Positions 44,998 through 53,139 of a stretch of DNA of 64,000 nucleotides are shown piece after piece. Origin of the DNA: Desulfotruncus alcoholivorax DSM 16058 (GTDB lineage Bacteria; Bacillota; Desulfotomaculia; Desulfotomaculales; Desulfallaceae). How positions within the stretch are numbered: the first letter of the stretch is position 1; every line of letters begins with the position of its first letter. Both the position numbers and the translations under genes were made by a program. Where the stretch lies: NCBI RefSeq assembly GCF_000430885.1, contig NZ_AUMW01000017.1:20120-84119 (forward strand), in the 5' to 3' direction. A model generated the notes under the pieces. The model was not told the origin of the DNA. It did not search any database and was given only the letters and a program-made list of their open reading frames with translations.

Positions 44998-45840
44998 GTG
45001 GAGATTTTAAGATACGAGTTTATGCAGCACGCACTGTTGGCCGGCTTGCTGGGCGGCATTGCCTGTTCACTGGTTGGAGTGCTGGTGGTTAGCATGCAGT
45101 TGTCCTTTATCGGCGTTTCCATTTCCCACGCAGCTTTTGCGGGTGCTGTCATCGCGGTCTTTTGCGGGCTTAATCCAATGTTGGGGGCTTTTGTCTTCAG
45201 CCTGTTGGCGGCGGCAATTATTGGCCCGCTGGCGGACAAGGGTGAGTTTAAGCCGGATACTTCACTGGGTATCGTCTTTTCGTTGATGATCGGCCTGTCC
45301 TTTTTGTTTATGGGTATGATACCCGGGCCTAAAACACAAGCTTTGAATTTGATGTGGGGCAGCATCCTGGCCGTTAACAACCAGGATTTAATGATACTTT
45401 TTATAACCGCTGTACCGGTGCTGTTAACTATCACGCTGTTATACAAGGAAATCCAGGCTATCATATTTAACCGGGAGATCGCGCTGTCAGTGGGTTTGCC
45501 GGCAGCCTGGTTTTTTTACGGGCTGATGTTTTTGACGGGGCTGACCGTAGCGGCGTCTTTAAGGCCTATCGGAGGGCTGCTTATTTTTAGCTTGATACTT
45601 AATCCGGCTGCAGCGGCTTACCAATTAACCTACAGTTTAAAATGGTTATTTGGGCTGGCCGCCTTTTTAGGTGTGCTATCCTGCTGGGCCGGGCTCGCCT
45701 GCGCGTATTTTTTCAACCTGCCCGGAGGGGCCACCATCGTGGTACTGTCCACTGTTATTTTCTTTGCGGCCAACGCCTTTTCACCCAAGCGAAAGGTGTG
45801 TAAAATCAGCACCCCCAAGGAGGTAAATATTAATGCTTAA
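44998..45840 (+). CDS. ZnuB-like metal ABC transporter permease
   Basis: About 280 aa with around eight helices, ABC-3 family (MQHALLAGLLGGIACSLVGV, then SFIGVSISHAAFAGAVIA). GTG at 44998, two bases after the ATPase stop and 12 nt after GGGAGG, is chosen over the TTG at 44971, which would overlap. Its end overlaps the methyltransferase start by 8 nt. Confidence 0.9.
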   Translation: MEILRYEFMQHALLAGLLGGIACSLVGVLVVSMQLSFIGVSISHAAFAGAVIAVFCGLNPMLGAFVFSLLAAAIIGPLADKGEFKPDTSLGIVFSLMIGLSFLFMGMIPGPKTQALNLMWGSILAVNNQDLMILFITAVPVLLTITLLYKEIQAIIFNREIALSVGLPAAWFFYGLMFLTGLTVAASLRPIGGLLIFSLILNPAAAAYQLTYSLKWLFGLAAFLGVLSCWAGLACAYFFNLPGGATIVVLSTVIFFAANAFSPKRKVCKISTPKEVNINA

Positions 45841-46423
45841 AGATTACTTTGATCAAATGTCTGCAAAATGGGATTCCATTATGGGACCCGAAGTATCCCA
45901 AAAACTACAGGAGATTGTGCATGAATGCGGTATTGCCAAAGGCGCCCGGGTATTGGATGTGGCCTGCGGCACAGGCATATTAACTCCCATTCTACTCAAT
46001 TGTGTGGGCAAACAAGGTAAAGTGACAGGCATAGATTTTGCGCCTAAAATGATTGATATAGCCAAAGCTAAAAACAATGAACCCAACGTCAGTTTTGTTG
46101 TGGCAGACGTCGAAGATTTGCCTTTTGATGATGATTCCTTTGATTACGTTTTTTGCAATGGGGCATTGCCGCATTTTCCCGATATCATGGCTGCCCTTGA
46201 GGAAATGAAACGCGTTTTGCGTAACAACGGTCAGCTTGTCATATGTCACGCCAGCAGCCGTGAAGAGATTAACCAAACGCACCAAAGAATCGGGCACCCC
46301 GTATGCAATGACTTATTACCAACGGCCGAAGAGCTGGAATCAATGTTAAGAAAAGCAGGTTACGATAACATTCGATACAGTGATACCCCGGATCGTTTTG
46401 TTTTCAGTGCATTTAAGTGTTAA
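45833..46423 (+). CDS. Class I SAM-dependent methyltransferase
   Basis: 196 aa. The SAM-binding motif I is VLDVACGTGIL, followed by GIDFAPKMIDIAKAK and VEDLPFDDDSFDYVFCNGALPHF, the UbiE/Methyltransf_11 pattern. Substrate unknown. AAGGAGG lies 9 nt before the ATG. Overlaps the permease gene, so it is translated with the metal importer; a methyltransferase in a metal operon could act on a metalloid or on a metallophore, but this is inference. Confidence 0.88.
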   Translation: MLKDYFDQMSAKWDSIMGPEVSQKLQEIVHECGIAKGARVLDVACGTGILTPILLNCVGKQGKVTGIDFAPKMIDIAKAKNNEPNVSFVVADVEDLPFDDDSFDYVFCNGALPHFPDIMAALEEMKRVLRNNGQLVICHASSREEINQTHQRIGHPVCNDLLPTAEELESMLRKAGYDNIRYSDTPDRFVFSAFKC

Positions 46424-46440
46424 CAGAAATATTTTGCCAA

Positions 46441-46458
46441 ACCCGGGCTTTAGCCCGG
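46441..46458. terminator. Gene-end hairpin between convergent genes
   Basis: CCGGGCTttAGCCCGG at the junction of the convergent methyltransferase and ABC ATPase genes; overlaps the last codons of the latter and has only a weak T-run on either side. Confidence 0.35.
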
Positions 46459-48114
46459 ACACAGTTGCCCAACCCGGCTGTTTTGTAACAGGCTTTTAGT
46501 GAAAGTGTGCCTGGGAACGGCAAGCACCCTGCCGGTAGGCCCTTCTTCCACAATGCGTCCCGCCAGCATCACCGCTATGCGGTCGCTGGCTTTCCTGGCC
46601 AGGGCCAGGTCGTGGGTAATGAGCAAGATGGCCAGCCCCTTCCTTTCCTGCAGGTTAAGCAGCAGTTTGATAATTTTGGCCTGCACGCTGGCATCCAGGG
46701 CCGAAGTTGGTTCATCGGCAACCAGAACCCTGGGCTTCATCACCAGCGCCCGGGCAATGGACACCCTTTGGTTCTCCCCCCCACTTAAGTGGTGGGGATA
46801 CTTATTAAGAAAATTGTCATCAGACGGGAGCTCCACATCCTCCAGCGCCTCTCTGACCAAGGCCAGCTTTTCTTCTTCGCTGCCCAGACGATGGATATCC
46901 AGCGGCTCCTTCACTGCCTGAAAAACATTCATCCGGTGGCTTATTGATTCTCTCGGGTTTTGAAAAATCATTTGCACCTGGCGGCGAAATTTTGCGTCCC
47001 CGGCGCTGACTTTTTCCAGCTCGTAAAAAATTGCTCCCGCATCAGCTCTGAGCAACCCCAGCACTGTTTTGGCCAGGGTGGTTTTCCCCGAGCCGCTTTC
47101 TCCAACCAGGGCCAGTGTTTCTCCTTCATAAAGTGTTAATTGCACATCATCAACTGCTTTATAGTAACCGAAAGTTTTGCTTAGTTTTTTTACTTCCAGC
47201 AGGGGAATAATACCGCCCCGGTGGCAAGCAATCATTCCCCGGCCGTTGTCAACCAGCTCCGGCGCTTCCTGGGCGCAAATATTTATCCGCTGCGTGCAGC
47301 GCGGGTGGAACGGGCAGCCTGTAACGTTATGGGCCATTTTGCCCGGGATACCTTGTAAGTCCTTGGTGGTGTCCATACCGGGATAAGAGCGTAATAATCC
47401 CCGGGTATAAGGATGGCGCGGGTTAGCCAGCAATTTTTCACTGGGACCCGTTTCGATTATTCTGCCCCCGTACAAAACCGCCATCTGATTTGACAGTTGA
47501 GCGGCTACCGCTAGGTCATGGGTTATCAGCAAAGTAACTTTATCCCCGGCAATTTCATTTAATAATTGAATGATTTCATTTTTGGTGAAAGCGTCCAGTG
47601 ATGCGGTGGGTTCGTCCAGGATCAGCACCTCCGGGTCGTTAACCAGCGCCATTGCTATTAATGCCCGCTGCCTCTCCCCGCCGCTCAGCTGGTGGGGATA
47701 CCTGGCCGCCCTGTCTCCGTCTATCTTTACAAGTGCCAGTATTTCCGAAACCTTTGCCAGAGCTTTGCGTTTATCGTCGGCTCCGTGCACCAACACGGCC
47801 TCCATTATCTGCTCCCGTATGGTATACAAAGGATGCAGCGTATTTTCCACGTTTTGAAACACCATGGCCAGCTTTGAGCCTCTCAAACGCCTGCGCTCGT
47901 CTTCGCACATAGAAAGCAAGTCCCGTCCGTTGAAAAGCATGGCTCCGGAGCAGCTGCCTTCCACCAGACCCATTATGCTTAATCCCAGAGTGGTTTTACC
48001 GGCGCCCGATTCTCCGATAATTGAGAGAAACTGCCCTTTTTCCAACTTTAAATTTACATTTTTTAAGACTTGCGTTCCATTATAGGATACGTTTAGTTCT
48101 TTAATCTCCAGCAT
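46450..48114 (-). CDS. Fused double ATPase of a peptide/nickel-type ABC importer
   Basis: 554 aa made of two complete Opp/Nik-type ABC domains. Domain 1 (1-290) has GESGAGKTT, LSGGERQRALIAMAL, VLILDEPTASLDA and the C-terminal CPFHPRCTQRINIC motif that in some homologues carries an Fe-S cluster. Domain 2 (~300-554) has GESGSGKTT, LSGGENQRVSIARAL and VLVADEPTSALDA. Fusion of the D and F ATPases occurs in some nickel and peptide importers. Last gene of the operon with both permeases and the binding protein; overlaps the NikC-like gene by 14 nt. Confidence 0.92.
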   Translation of the reverse strand: MLEIKELNVSYNGTQVLKNVNLKLEKGQFLSIIGESGAGKTTLGLSIMGLVEGSCSGAMLFNGRDLLSMCEDERRRLRGSKLAMVFQNVENTLHPLYTIREQIMEAVLVHGADDKRKALAKVSEILALVKIDGDRAARYPHQLSGGERQRALIAMALVNDPEVLILDEPTASLDAFTKNEIIQLLNEIAGDKVTLLITHDLAVAAQLSNQMAVLYGGRIIETGPSEKLLANPRHPYTRGLLRSYPGMDTTKDLQGIPGKMAHNVTGCPFHPRCTQRINICAQEAPELVDNGRGMIACHRGGIIPLLEVKKLSKTFGYYKAVDDVQLTLYEGETLALVGESGSGKTTLAKTVLGLLRADAGAIFYELEKVSAGDAKFRRQVQMIFQNPRESISHRMNVFQAVKEPLDIHRLGSEEEKLALVREALEDVELPSDDNFLNKYPHHLSGGENQRVSIARALVMKPRVLVADEPTSALDASVQAKIIKLLLNLQERKGLAILLITHDLALARKASDRIAVMLAGRIVEEGPTGRVLAVPRHTFTKSLLQNSRVGQLCPG

Positions 48115-48955
48115 GGTGTACCTCTTTTCGCAGACGTGGATTCATAACGGTTTCCAGTGCGGTCCCGGTGAAGGTAAACCCTATGATGGTCAATGATAGG
48201 GCGAAACCGGGCGGTAAAAGCCACCACTTCCAGACATCAAGATAGGTGAATTGTAATGCGTCCTGCATCATTTTCCCCCAGCTGACCAGAGAGGGATCGG
48301 AAATACCCAGGAAGGAAACCCCGGCTTCCATGAAAACCGACCGCCGGGCGAACTGGATAATAATTGCGGTAAGCACGGGGCCCATTTCCGGCGCCAGATG
48401 GCGCTTCAACACATATGTCCGGCCGCCGCCGAAACTGCGTGCGGCCATTACATGCATGCTTTCTTTTAAAGCAAGGGTTTGCGCCCTGACCATTCTTGCC
48501 CCTGCCGGCCAGAGGAAAACCGAAATAATGACTATCAGCAATAAAAGATTGGGCTTTAGATAAGCTGCGGTAAGTATTACCACAATAACCGGCGGAATAA
48601 CCAGCATAGCGTCCACCAGCCTCATCAGCACCCGGTCATACATACCTCCCAGCAAAGCGGCGCTTCCGCCTGTCAGCAAACTGAATAATACTGCCAGCAC
48701 GGCCGCCCCGCCGCCGGTCAGCAAAGAGTTGCGCGCGCCGTAAAGAAGCTGAGTCCATACATCCTGCCCGACATCGTTGGTTCCCAGCCAGTGCCGTGCG
48801 GACGGCGGCTGAAAAATCAACCCGGTATAGTCTTCCGGGCGATAGTGGGTCAACAACGGCGCCAACAGAGCCAGGGCCAAGAGGCTTAAGAGAATGGTCA
48901 GCCCGGTGCGGCCCATATAATCACTTTTTACTTCTTTTAATATGTTAATATGCAT
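48101..48955 (-). CDS. DppC/NikC-type ABC permease
   Basis: 284 aa, about six helices. N-terminal family region HYRPEDYTGLIFQPPSARHWLGTNDVGQDVWTQLLYGARNSL and the EAA loop (MHVMAARSFGGGRTYVLKRHLAPEM) are clear. ATG at 48955 with GAGGA 6 nt upstream; overlaps the upstream permease by 11 nt. Partner of the NikB-like subunit. Confidence 0.92.
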   Translation of the reverse strand: MHINILKEVKSDYMGRTGLTILLSLLALALLAPLLTHYRPEDYTGLIFQPPSARHWLGTNDVGQDVWTQLLYGARNSLLTGGGAAVLAVLFSLLTGGSAALLGGMYDRVLMRLVDAMLVIPPVIVVILTAAYLKPNLLLLIVIISVFLWPAGARMVRAQTLALKESMHVMAARSFGGGRTYVLKRHLAPEMGPVLTAIIIQFARRSVFMEAGVSFLGISDPSLVSWGKMMQDALQFTYLDVWKWWLLPPGFALSLTIIGFTFTGTALETVMNPRLRKEVHHAGD

Positions 48956-49916
48956 AAGCAATCCTCGGGTCAAGACGGGTATATACAATATCTACCAGTA
49001 AATTGACTGATAAAACAGTAATAGTCAGCACCAGTAATATTCCCTGCAGCAGGGGATAGTCCCGGGTCAGCAAAGCATTGTACAGCAGTGATCCCATCCC
49101 GGGATAAGAGAAAACAATTTCTATGAATAACGCACCCGACACCATGTGGGGCAGCTGCATGCCAGTAGCGGTAACCACAGGCAACAGGGAGTTCTTTCCC
49201 GCATGCCTGTATCTGATAACCTTGTCGGGGCACCCCTTGGCCCTGGCAGTAAGAATAAACGGTTCACCAAGGGAGATAACCATTGCATTCCTGGTTAAAA
49301 GAAAGGGACTTGCAATCCTGACCATAGCCAGCGACGTCAAAGGCAGTGCCAGGTGTTTGAACAAATCAGTCAAAAATGTGAGCCCGCCGCACCCGGCATA
49401 CGGTGTAGTAGCCCCTGCCAGAGGCGCCAGTCCCAGCACCACGCCGAAAAAAAGCAACAGCAAAATACCGGCGAAAAAGTCGGGAAAGCCGCTGGCAAAC
49501 ATCAGCACGCCAAGAAGCGCGCGGTCCAGCGGGCGGCCCCGCCTGTAACCGGATTCTATGCCCAGGACAACTCCTATCAGGGTGGAAATGATAATAGCCA
49601 GGCCCACCAGTAAAACAGTCCAGGGCAGTGAACCAAAGATGACAGCCAGAACCGGTGCGTTATAGAAATAGGAGTAGCCCAGGTCGCCCCTTAATAGAGA
49701 ACTGATATAGGCCCAAAATTGCCGGCCGGTTGACTGGTCCAGGGCAAACCGGGCAACCAGCTCCGCTTTGAGTTCCGGCGTCATGGCAATTATGGCTTCG
49801 TCACCGTAGATAGCCTGCAGGGGGTCTCCGGGCATAAGCCTGGGTAAAATAAAATTCAGGCTCAATATCAGGACAAGCGCAATTAGATAGTTGATTACCG
49901 TGGTTGGACCTTTCAT
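48945..49916 (-). CDS. DppB/NikB-type ABC permease
   Basis: 323 aa, about six helices. Starts with the family pattern INYLIALVLILSLNFILPRLMPGDPL and has the EAA loop FILTARAKGCPDKVIRYRHAGKNSLLPVVT. ATG at 49916 with CGGAG 8 nt upstream; the in-frame extension to 49955 lacks support. Confidence 0.92.
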   Translation of the reverse strand: MKGPTTVINYLIALVLILSLNFILPRLMPGDPLQAIYGDEAIIAMTPELKAELVARFALDQSTGRQFWAYISSLLRGDLGYSYFYNAPVLAVIFGSLPWTVLLVGLAIIISTLIGVVLGIESGYRRGRPLDRALLGVLMFASGFPDFFAGILLLLFFGVVLGLAPLAGATTPYAGCGGLTFLTDLFKHLALPLTSLAMVRIASPFLLTRNAMVISLGEPFILTARAKGCPDKVIRYRHAGKNSLLPVVTATGMQLPHMVSGALFIEIVFSYPGMGSLLYNALLTRDYPLLQGILLVLTITVLSVNLLVDIVYTRLDPRIAYAY

Positions 49917-49985
49917 TCTCAATTCTCCGAAATATTGTTTTGCACCCGGGTACAATAACAGCCCGGCCTTGCTTAACTTATTAGC

Positions 49986-51608
49986 TTATTTCACAAAAGA
50001 CATTTTGTTCAGCGGAATTGGCACACCAAGCCCGACACCACGCACGGTGTAGTATAAATTTACCTGCCCGTCGTGGGCCCAGTAGTAGGTATTATAATAA
50101 AGCGGCAGGGCCGGTATTTCCTCCGCATACAGTTCCTGGACTTTATCTAAACACTCTTTCCTTTTGACGGGATCCGTCAACGATATTTGTTTTTTCAGTT
50201 CCTCCAGCATGGTCTGGTTTTTTAGGTACCTGGCACTGTTAAAGTCCTGGCCGGCAATAAATTTACTCATCTGGGCCGGGTCGCCGCCCAATCCACCGTG
50301 ACCGCTCAAGGCAAGATCAAACTTCCAGTCTTTCACCCGGCTGTCCAAGGTTTTTGCTTCAATACCCTGTAAATTGATCTTAATACCAACCCGTTCCAAT
50401 TGCGATTTGATCAGTTCACCTTCACGATCTCCCACGTTACCGCCGTTCCCGGCGCCAAACAGCAGTTCCAACTGCAGCGGCTGTCCGTTCTTTTCAAAAT
50501 AATCTCCTTTTTTCTCATACCCCAGCTTTTTAATAATTTCTTCAGCTCTGGCAGGGTCATAGGGATAGGCGTCGTTCAGTTTGTTGTTATACCACCGGTT
50601 GTCCGGCGGTATCAACCCGGGGCTGGCAGGCATACCGTAACCTCTGAGACAGGTATCCACCAAAGCTTGACGGTCTATGGCATAGGCCAGCGCCTGGCGG
50701 AATTCTTTATTGGACAAAGGTTCCTTTTGGTGGTTGATCGCCAGCTTGGCCACCCAATCGTGGCTTCCAGGAAGTATTTTAAAGCCTTCTTTTTCCAGCG
50801 TGCCGCTTAATTCCGGCGGCACACCGGCAGCATTGACCTGCTTTTGCCGCAAAGCGGCCGCCACAGCCTCATTGCCTATTTTTACAAACTTAATTTCAGC
50901 AACCCTGGGCTTTCCCTGGTAATAATTATCGTAGCGTTTAAATAAATAGGTCCCCTGGGCTTTATTGTAGTCCTCCAGCATAAACGGGCCTGTCCCGGTA
51001 CAGGCTTCCTTTGTCTGAAACTGCTCCGGGGATTTAACATCTTTGTAGATGTGCTCGGGCAGTATGGGCAGAGTCCCGCCCACATATTCCAAAAAAGGGG
51101 CATACGGTTTATCCAGGTACATCTTTACCGTGTAGTCCCCCTGGGCTTCAACTTTTTTGACGATACCGGTGTCAACCCACTGGTAAGGATGCGCCCTGGT
51201 ATAGTCTATCGTGAAAACCACATCTTTAGCGGTAAACTTCTCACCGTCATGCCAGGTAACGTTGTTGTTAAGCTCAAAGGTGTAGGAGTTTTCATTTTTA
51301 TTATATTCCCAACTATTGGCCAGCGCCGGTATGTAACCTTGGCTGTCTTTCCATACCAGGGTATCAAAAACCAGGCTCATCCTAATATACCCCGGCCCCC
51401 TGGCATAGTGCGTGTAAGGCGCCGGTAGACCCCAGTCGCCGGTAGCGTCCGCCACGGTATAAAGCAGTTCACCGTTGCCGGCTGCCGTGCCGGTGGCGGT
51501 TTTTTCACCCGCTTGCTCCCGGCCGCAGCCGGCAAGAAGCAACAACACGACAAAGATGGCAAATATACAGGTTCGCAACCTGGTCCAAGGTGCAGCTGTT
51601 ATTAACAT
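49986..51608 (-). CDS. Peptide/nickel-type ABC substrate-binding lipoprotein
   Basis: 540-aa SBP_bac_5 family protein with lipobox LLAGC near residue 28. Family features: GLPAPYTHYARGPGYIRMSLVFDTLVWKDSQG, ANSWEYNKNENSYTFELNNNVTWHDGEKFTAKDVVFTIDY, and FRQALAYAIDRQALVD. It could bind nickel (as a chelate) or oligopeptides; the adjacent metal loci and the shared leader motif on its own strand favour a metal or metallophore, by inference. ATG at 51608 with GAGGGG upstream. First gene of the importer operon. Confidence 0.9.
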   Translation of the reverse strand: MLITAAPWTRLRTCIFAIFVVLLLLAGCGREQAGEKTATGTAAGNGELLYTVADATGDWGLPAPYTHYARGPGYIRMSLVFDTLVWKDSQGYIPALANSWEYNKNENSYTFELNNNVTWHDGEKFTAKDVVFTIDYTRAHPYQWVDTGIVKKVEAQGDYTVKMYLDKPYAPFLEYVGGTLPILPEHIYKDVKSPEQFQTKEACTGTGPFMLEDYNKAQGTYLFKRYDNYYQGKPRVAEIKFVKIGNEAVAAALRQKQVNAAGVPPELSGTLEKEGFKILPGSHDWVAKLAINHQKEPLSNKEFRQALAYAIDRQALVDTCLRGYGMPASPGLIPPDNRWYNNKLNDAYPYDPARAEEIIKKLGYEKKGDYFEKNGQPLQLELLFGAGNGGNVGDREGELIKSQLERVGIKINLQGIEAKTLDSRVKDWKFDLALSGHGGLGGDPAQMSKFIAGQDFNSARYLKNQTMLEELKKQISLTDPVKRKECLDKVQELYAEEIPALPLYYNTYYWAHDGQVNLYYTVRGVGLGVPIPLNKMSFVK

Positions 51609-51700
51609 AAAATCCCCTCGCTATTTGAAGTTTAGGTAGATACCACCCAATTCGGGCATTGCCCTGATGCTTTTTTTGCCTCGTCTCACCTCCGAAAAAG

Positions 51701-51756
51701 AAAAAACCACCAAAGCTGTACCCCATTACTAATGGAATAACAAACCTTCGTGGTCT
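51701..51756 (-). ncRNA. Metal-locus leader motif, copy E (upstream of the nickel/peptide importer)
   Basis: Minus-strand read: 5' arm ACCACGAAGGTTT, hairpin CCATTAGTAATGG, closing arm TTTGGTGGT and TTTTTT. About 95 nt before the binding-protein start, same orientation. Matches the CCAYGRAGGY consensus of copies A-D. Confidence 0.6.
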
Positions 51757-51976
51757 CTTGAAAATTTTTTTAAATATGTTATGGAAAGATGGCCTTCGTA
51801 ACCATCAATATTACCATCAATATTAGATACTTGAAGATAATTATACAATATTCGGTTTTTAGATTCAACAATGGATTTAGAATCTGTTGACATATATGTT
51901 GACATATAATTATTTATGATGTAACATTATTTAATAACTTAATCAAGGTAATTAATTATCATCAACCATTTTAAAG
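51757..51976. promoter_or_regulatory. Divergent promoter region with tandem 12-bp repeats
   Basis: Holds two perfect tandem duplications: ACCATCAATATT twice (51801-51824) and TGTTGACATATA twice (51885-51908). On the plus strand TTGACA (51899-51904), 17 bp, TAACAT (51922-51927) is a good sigma-A promoter for the FmdE transcript. The repeats look like operator half-sites or a recent slippage product. Confidence 0.5.
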
Positions 51977-52030
51977 AGTGCCATGAAGGTGCGTTTCCCT
52001 CCGGCAGGGAATGCTTTTCGTGGCTTTTTT
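51977..52030 (+). ncRNA. Metal-locus leader motif, copy D (upstream of FmdE gene)
   Basis: 5' arm GTGCCATGAAGGTGC, hairpin TTCCCT-ccggc-AGGGAA, closing arm CGTGGC and TTTTTT; about 60 nt before the FmdE ATG and downstream of the candidate promoter. Terminator-like attenuator form. Confidence 0.65.
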
Positions 52031-52088
52031 GTTGCATAGTAACTGAGTACAGAAAAAGAATAATACTTATTTGCGAGGAGTGGTATGC

Positions 52089-52697
52089 ATGTGTATAGAA
52101 AAAAACCCGTGGGAAAGGTCCATCGAATTTCACGGGCACTCTTGCCCGGGTTTGGCCGTGGGCTACCGTGTGGCCGGCATAGCGCTAAAGAAATTAAAGG
52201 AATACCGGGCTGTCGATGAGGAATTAGTGGCAATTGTGGAAAATGATGCCTGCGGCGTCGATGCCATTATGCTGTTGACGGGTTGTACCCTGGGCAAAGG
52301 CAACTTGATTTACCGGGATCACGGCAAGCAGGTTTATACCTTCGGCAGCCGTAACAGCAACAGGGCACTAAGAATTTCGGTAAACGGCGAGGTTTTACAC
52401 AGGCAGGACCCTGGTGTTGCCGAACTGCGCAAGAAAGTTTTCGGAGGTGCCGCCACAGAGGAAGAAAAAAAGAAGTTCTATGAATATCAAGCCTCCAGGA
52501 CAGATCAGATATTGAATATGCCTGAGGAAGATTTCTGCGTAACAGAGGAAATTAATTTTAAGATGCCTGACAAAGCCCGGATTTTTAATTCCGTACAGTG
52601 TGGCAGTTGCGGCGAATATGTTATGGAGTCCCGCGCCAGGGTGAAAGACGGTCAGGTCGTTTGTATTCCCTGCGCTGATAACTACAGCCGGGGCTGA
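52089..52697 (+). CDS. FmdE family protein
   Basis: 202 aa. The FmdE core is clear (FHGHSCPGLAVGYRVA, NDACGVDAIMLLTGCTLGKGNL) and a C-terminal zinc ribbon follows (CGSCGEYVM ... CIPCADNY). FmdE was named from formylmethanofuran dehydrogenase operons, but in bacteria it is widespread and linked to Mo/W enzymes; its activity is unproven. The conserved His/Cys of HGHSCPG could bind metal. ATG at 52089 with GAGGAG 8 nt upstream; an in-frame TTG at 52071 is less likely. Flanked on both sides by copies of the metal-locus motif. Confidence 0.9.
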   Translation: MCIEKNPWERSIEFHGHSCPGLAVGYRVAGIALKKLKEYRAVDEELVAIVENDACGVDAIMLLTGCTLGKGNLIYRDHGKQVYTFGSRNSNRALRISVNGEVLHRQDPGVAELRKKVFGGAATEEEKKKFYEYQASRTDQILNMPEEDFCVTEEINFKMPDKARIFNSVQCGSCGEYVMESRARVKDGQVVCIPCADNYSRG

Positions 52698-52713
52698 TAA
52701 GAAAAAAAACTCT

Positions 52714-52767
52714 ATGCCATGGAGGTATATGTCTTGCCGAAGCAGACAATACCGGCATGGCATTTTT
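52714..52767 (+). ncRNA. Metal-locus leader motif, copy C (downstream of FmdE gene)
   Basis: Stem ATGCCATG/CATGGCAT encloses GAGGTAT, hairpin with CGAA-type loop (TTGC-CGAA-GCAG) and ATACC, then TTTTT. Nearly the same as copy B (43058-43113). May serve as terminator of the FmdE transcript. Confidence 0.7.
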
Positions 52768-52775
52768 CATTAGTC

Positions 52776-52927
52776 AAGAGGCCTTGGCATAGCCTCTGAC
52801 CTCCAAAAAATTTGCTGTCCGGTTCCGACATGCGCCTGACAGCAAAAATTCTCCTTTCGACCAAACGGCGCTGCGGGTTTACCGCCTTTCCCCTAAAAGA
52901 CGACCCCGCGCGCCAGGGTCTTTTTTT
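52776..52927 (+). ncRNA. Second structured element, copy 2
   Basis: Homologue of 43122-43266. Shared: GAGGC-CTTGGCATA-GCCTC hairpin, GACCTCC, TTTGCTG...CAGCAAA stem, unpaired CTCCTTTCGACC and CGCGCCAGGGTC followed by a seven-T run. Third stem is GCGGG/CCCGC here against CCGGTAC/GTACCGG in copy 1. No gene follows within 500 bp on this strand. Confidence 0.65.
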
Positions 52928-53139
52928 AGCGGTGCCTAGCACCTGCTATTCATAAAATTCCTTCGGGTATTCAACCACTCCATTCACCCCATTTAATTGT
53001 GGACAACCTTCCAGGTTGACCACAGTACTTGGATAACGTTTCACGTTATCCACACTGACCACAGCCACGGCGGCAGAACCAAAGCACATCATAATAAATA
53101 ATTATGGTTTCTTAAAATCTTTAATTCATTGTCTTGACC
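52928..53139. other. Intergenic DNA with two adjacent palindromes
   Basis: GTGGACAACC-ttcca-GGTTGACCAC (52999-53023) and GGATAACGT-ttc-ACGTTATCC (53031-53051) lie 7 bp apart. No gene recognised; could be mobile-element ends or a protein-binding site. Confidence 0.4.

Noticed and set aside
41464..52927. Identification of the repeated elements as Moco, NiCo, fluoride or c-di-GMP riboswitches
   Set aside because: I compared remembered consensus features of these classes and found no convincing match; left unassigned.
52712..52942. Minus-strand 76-residue frame
   Set aside because: Lies entirely over structured elements C and its follower; no ribosome site or domain.
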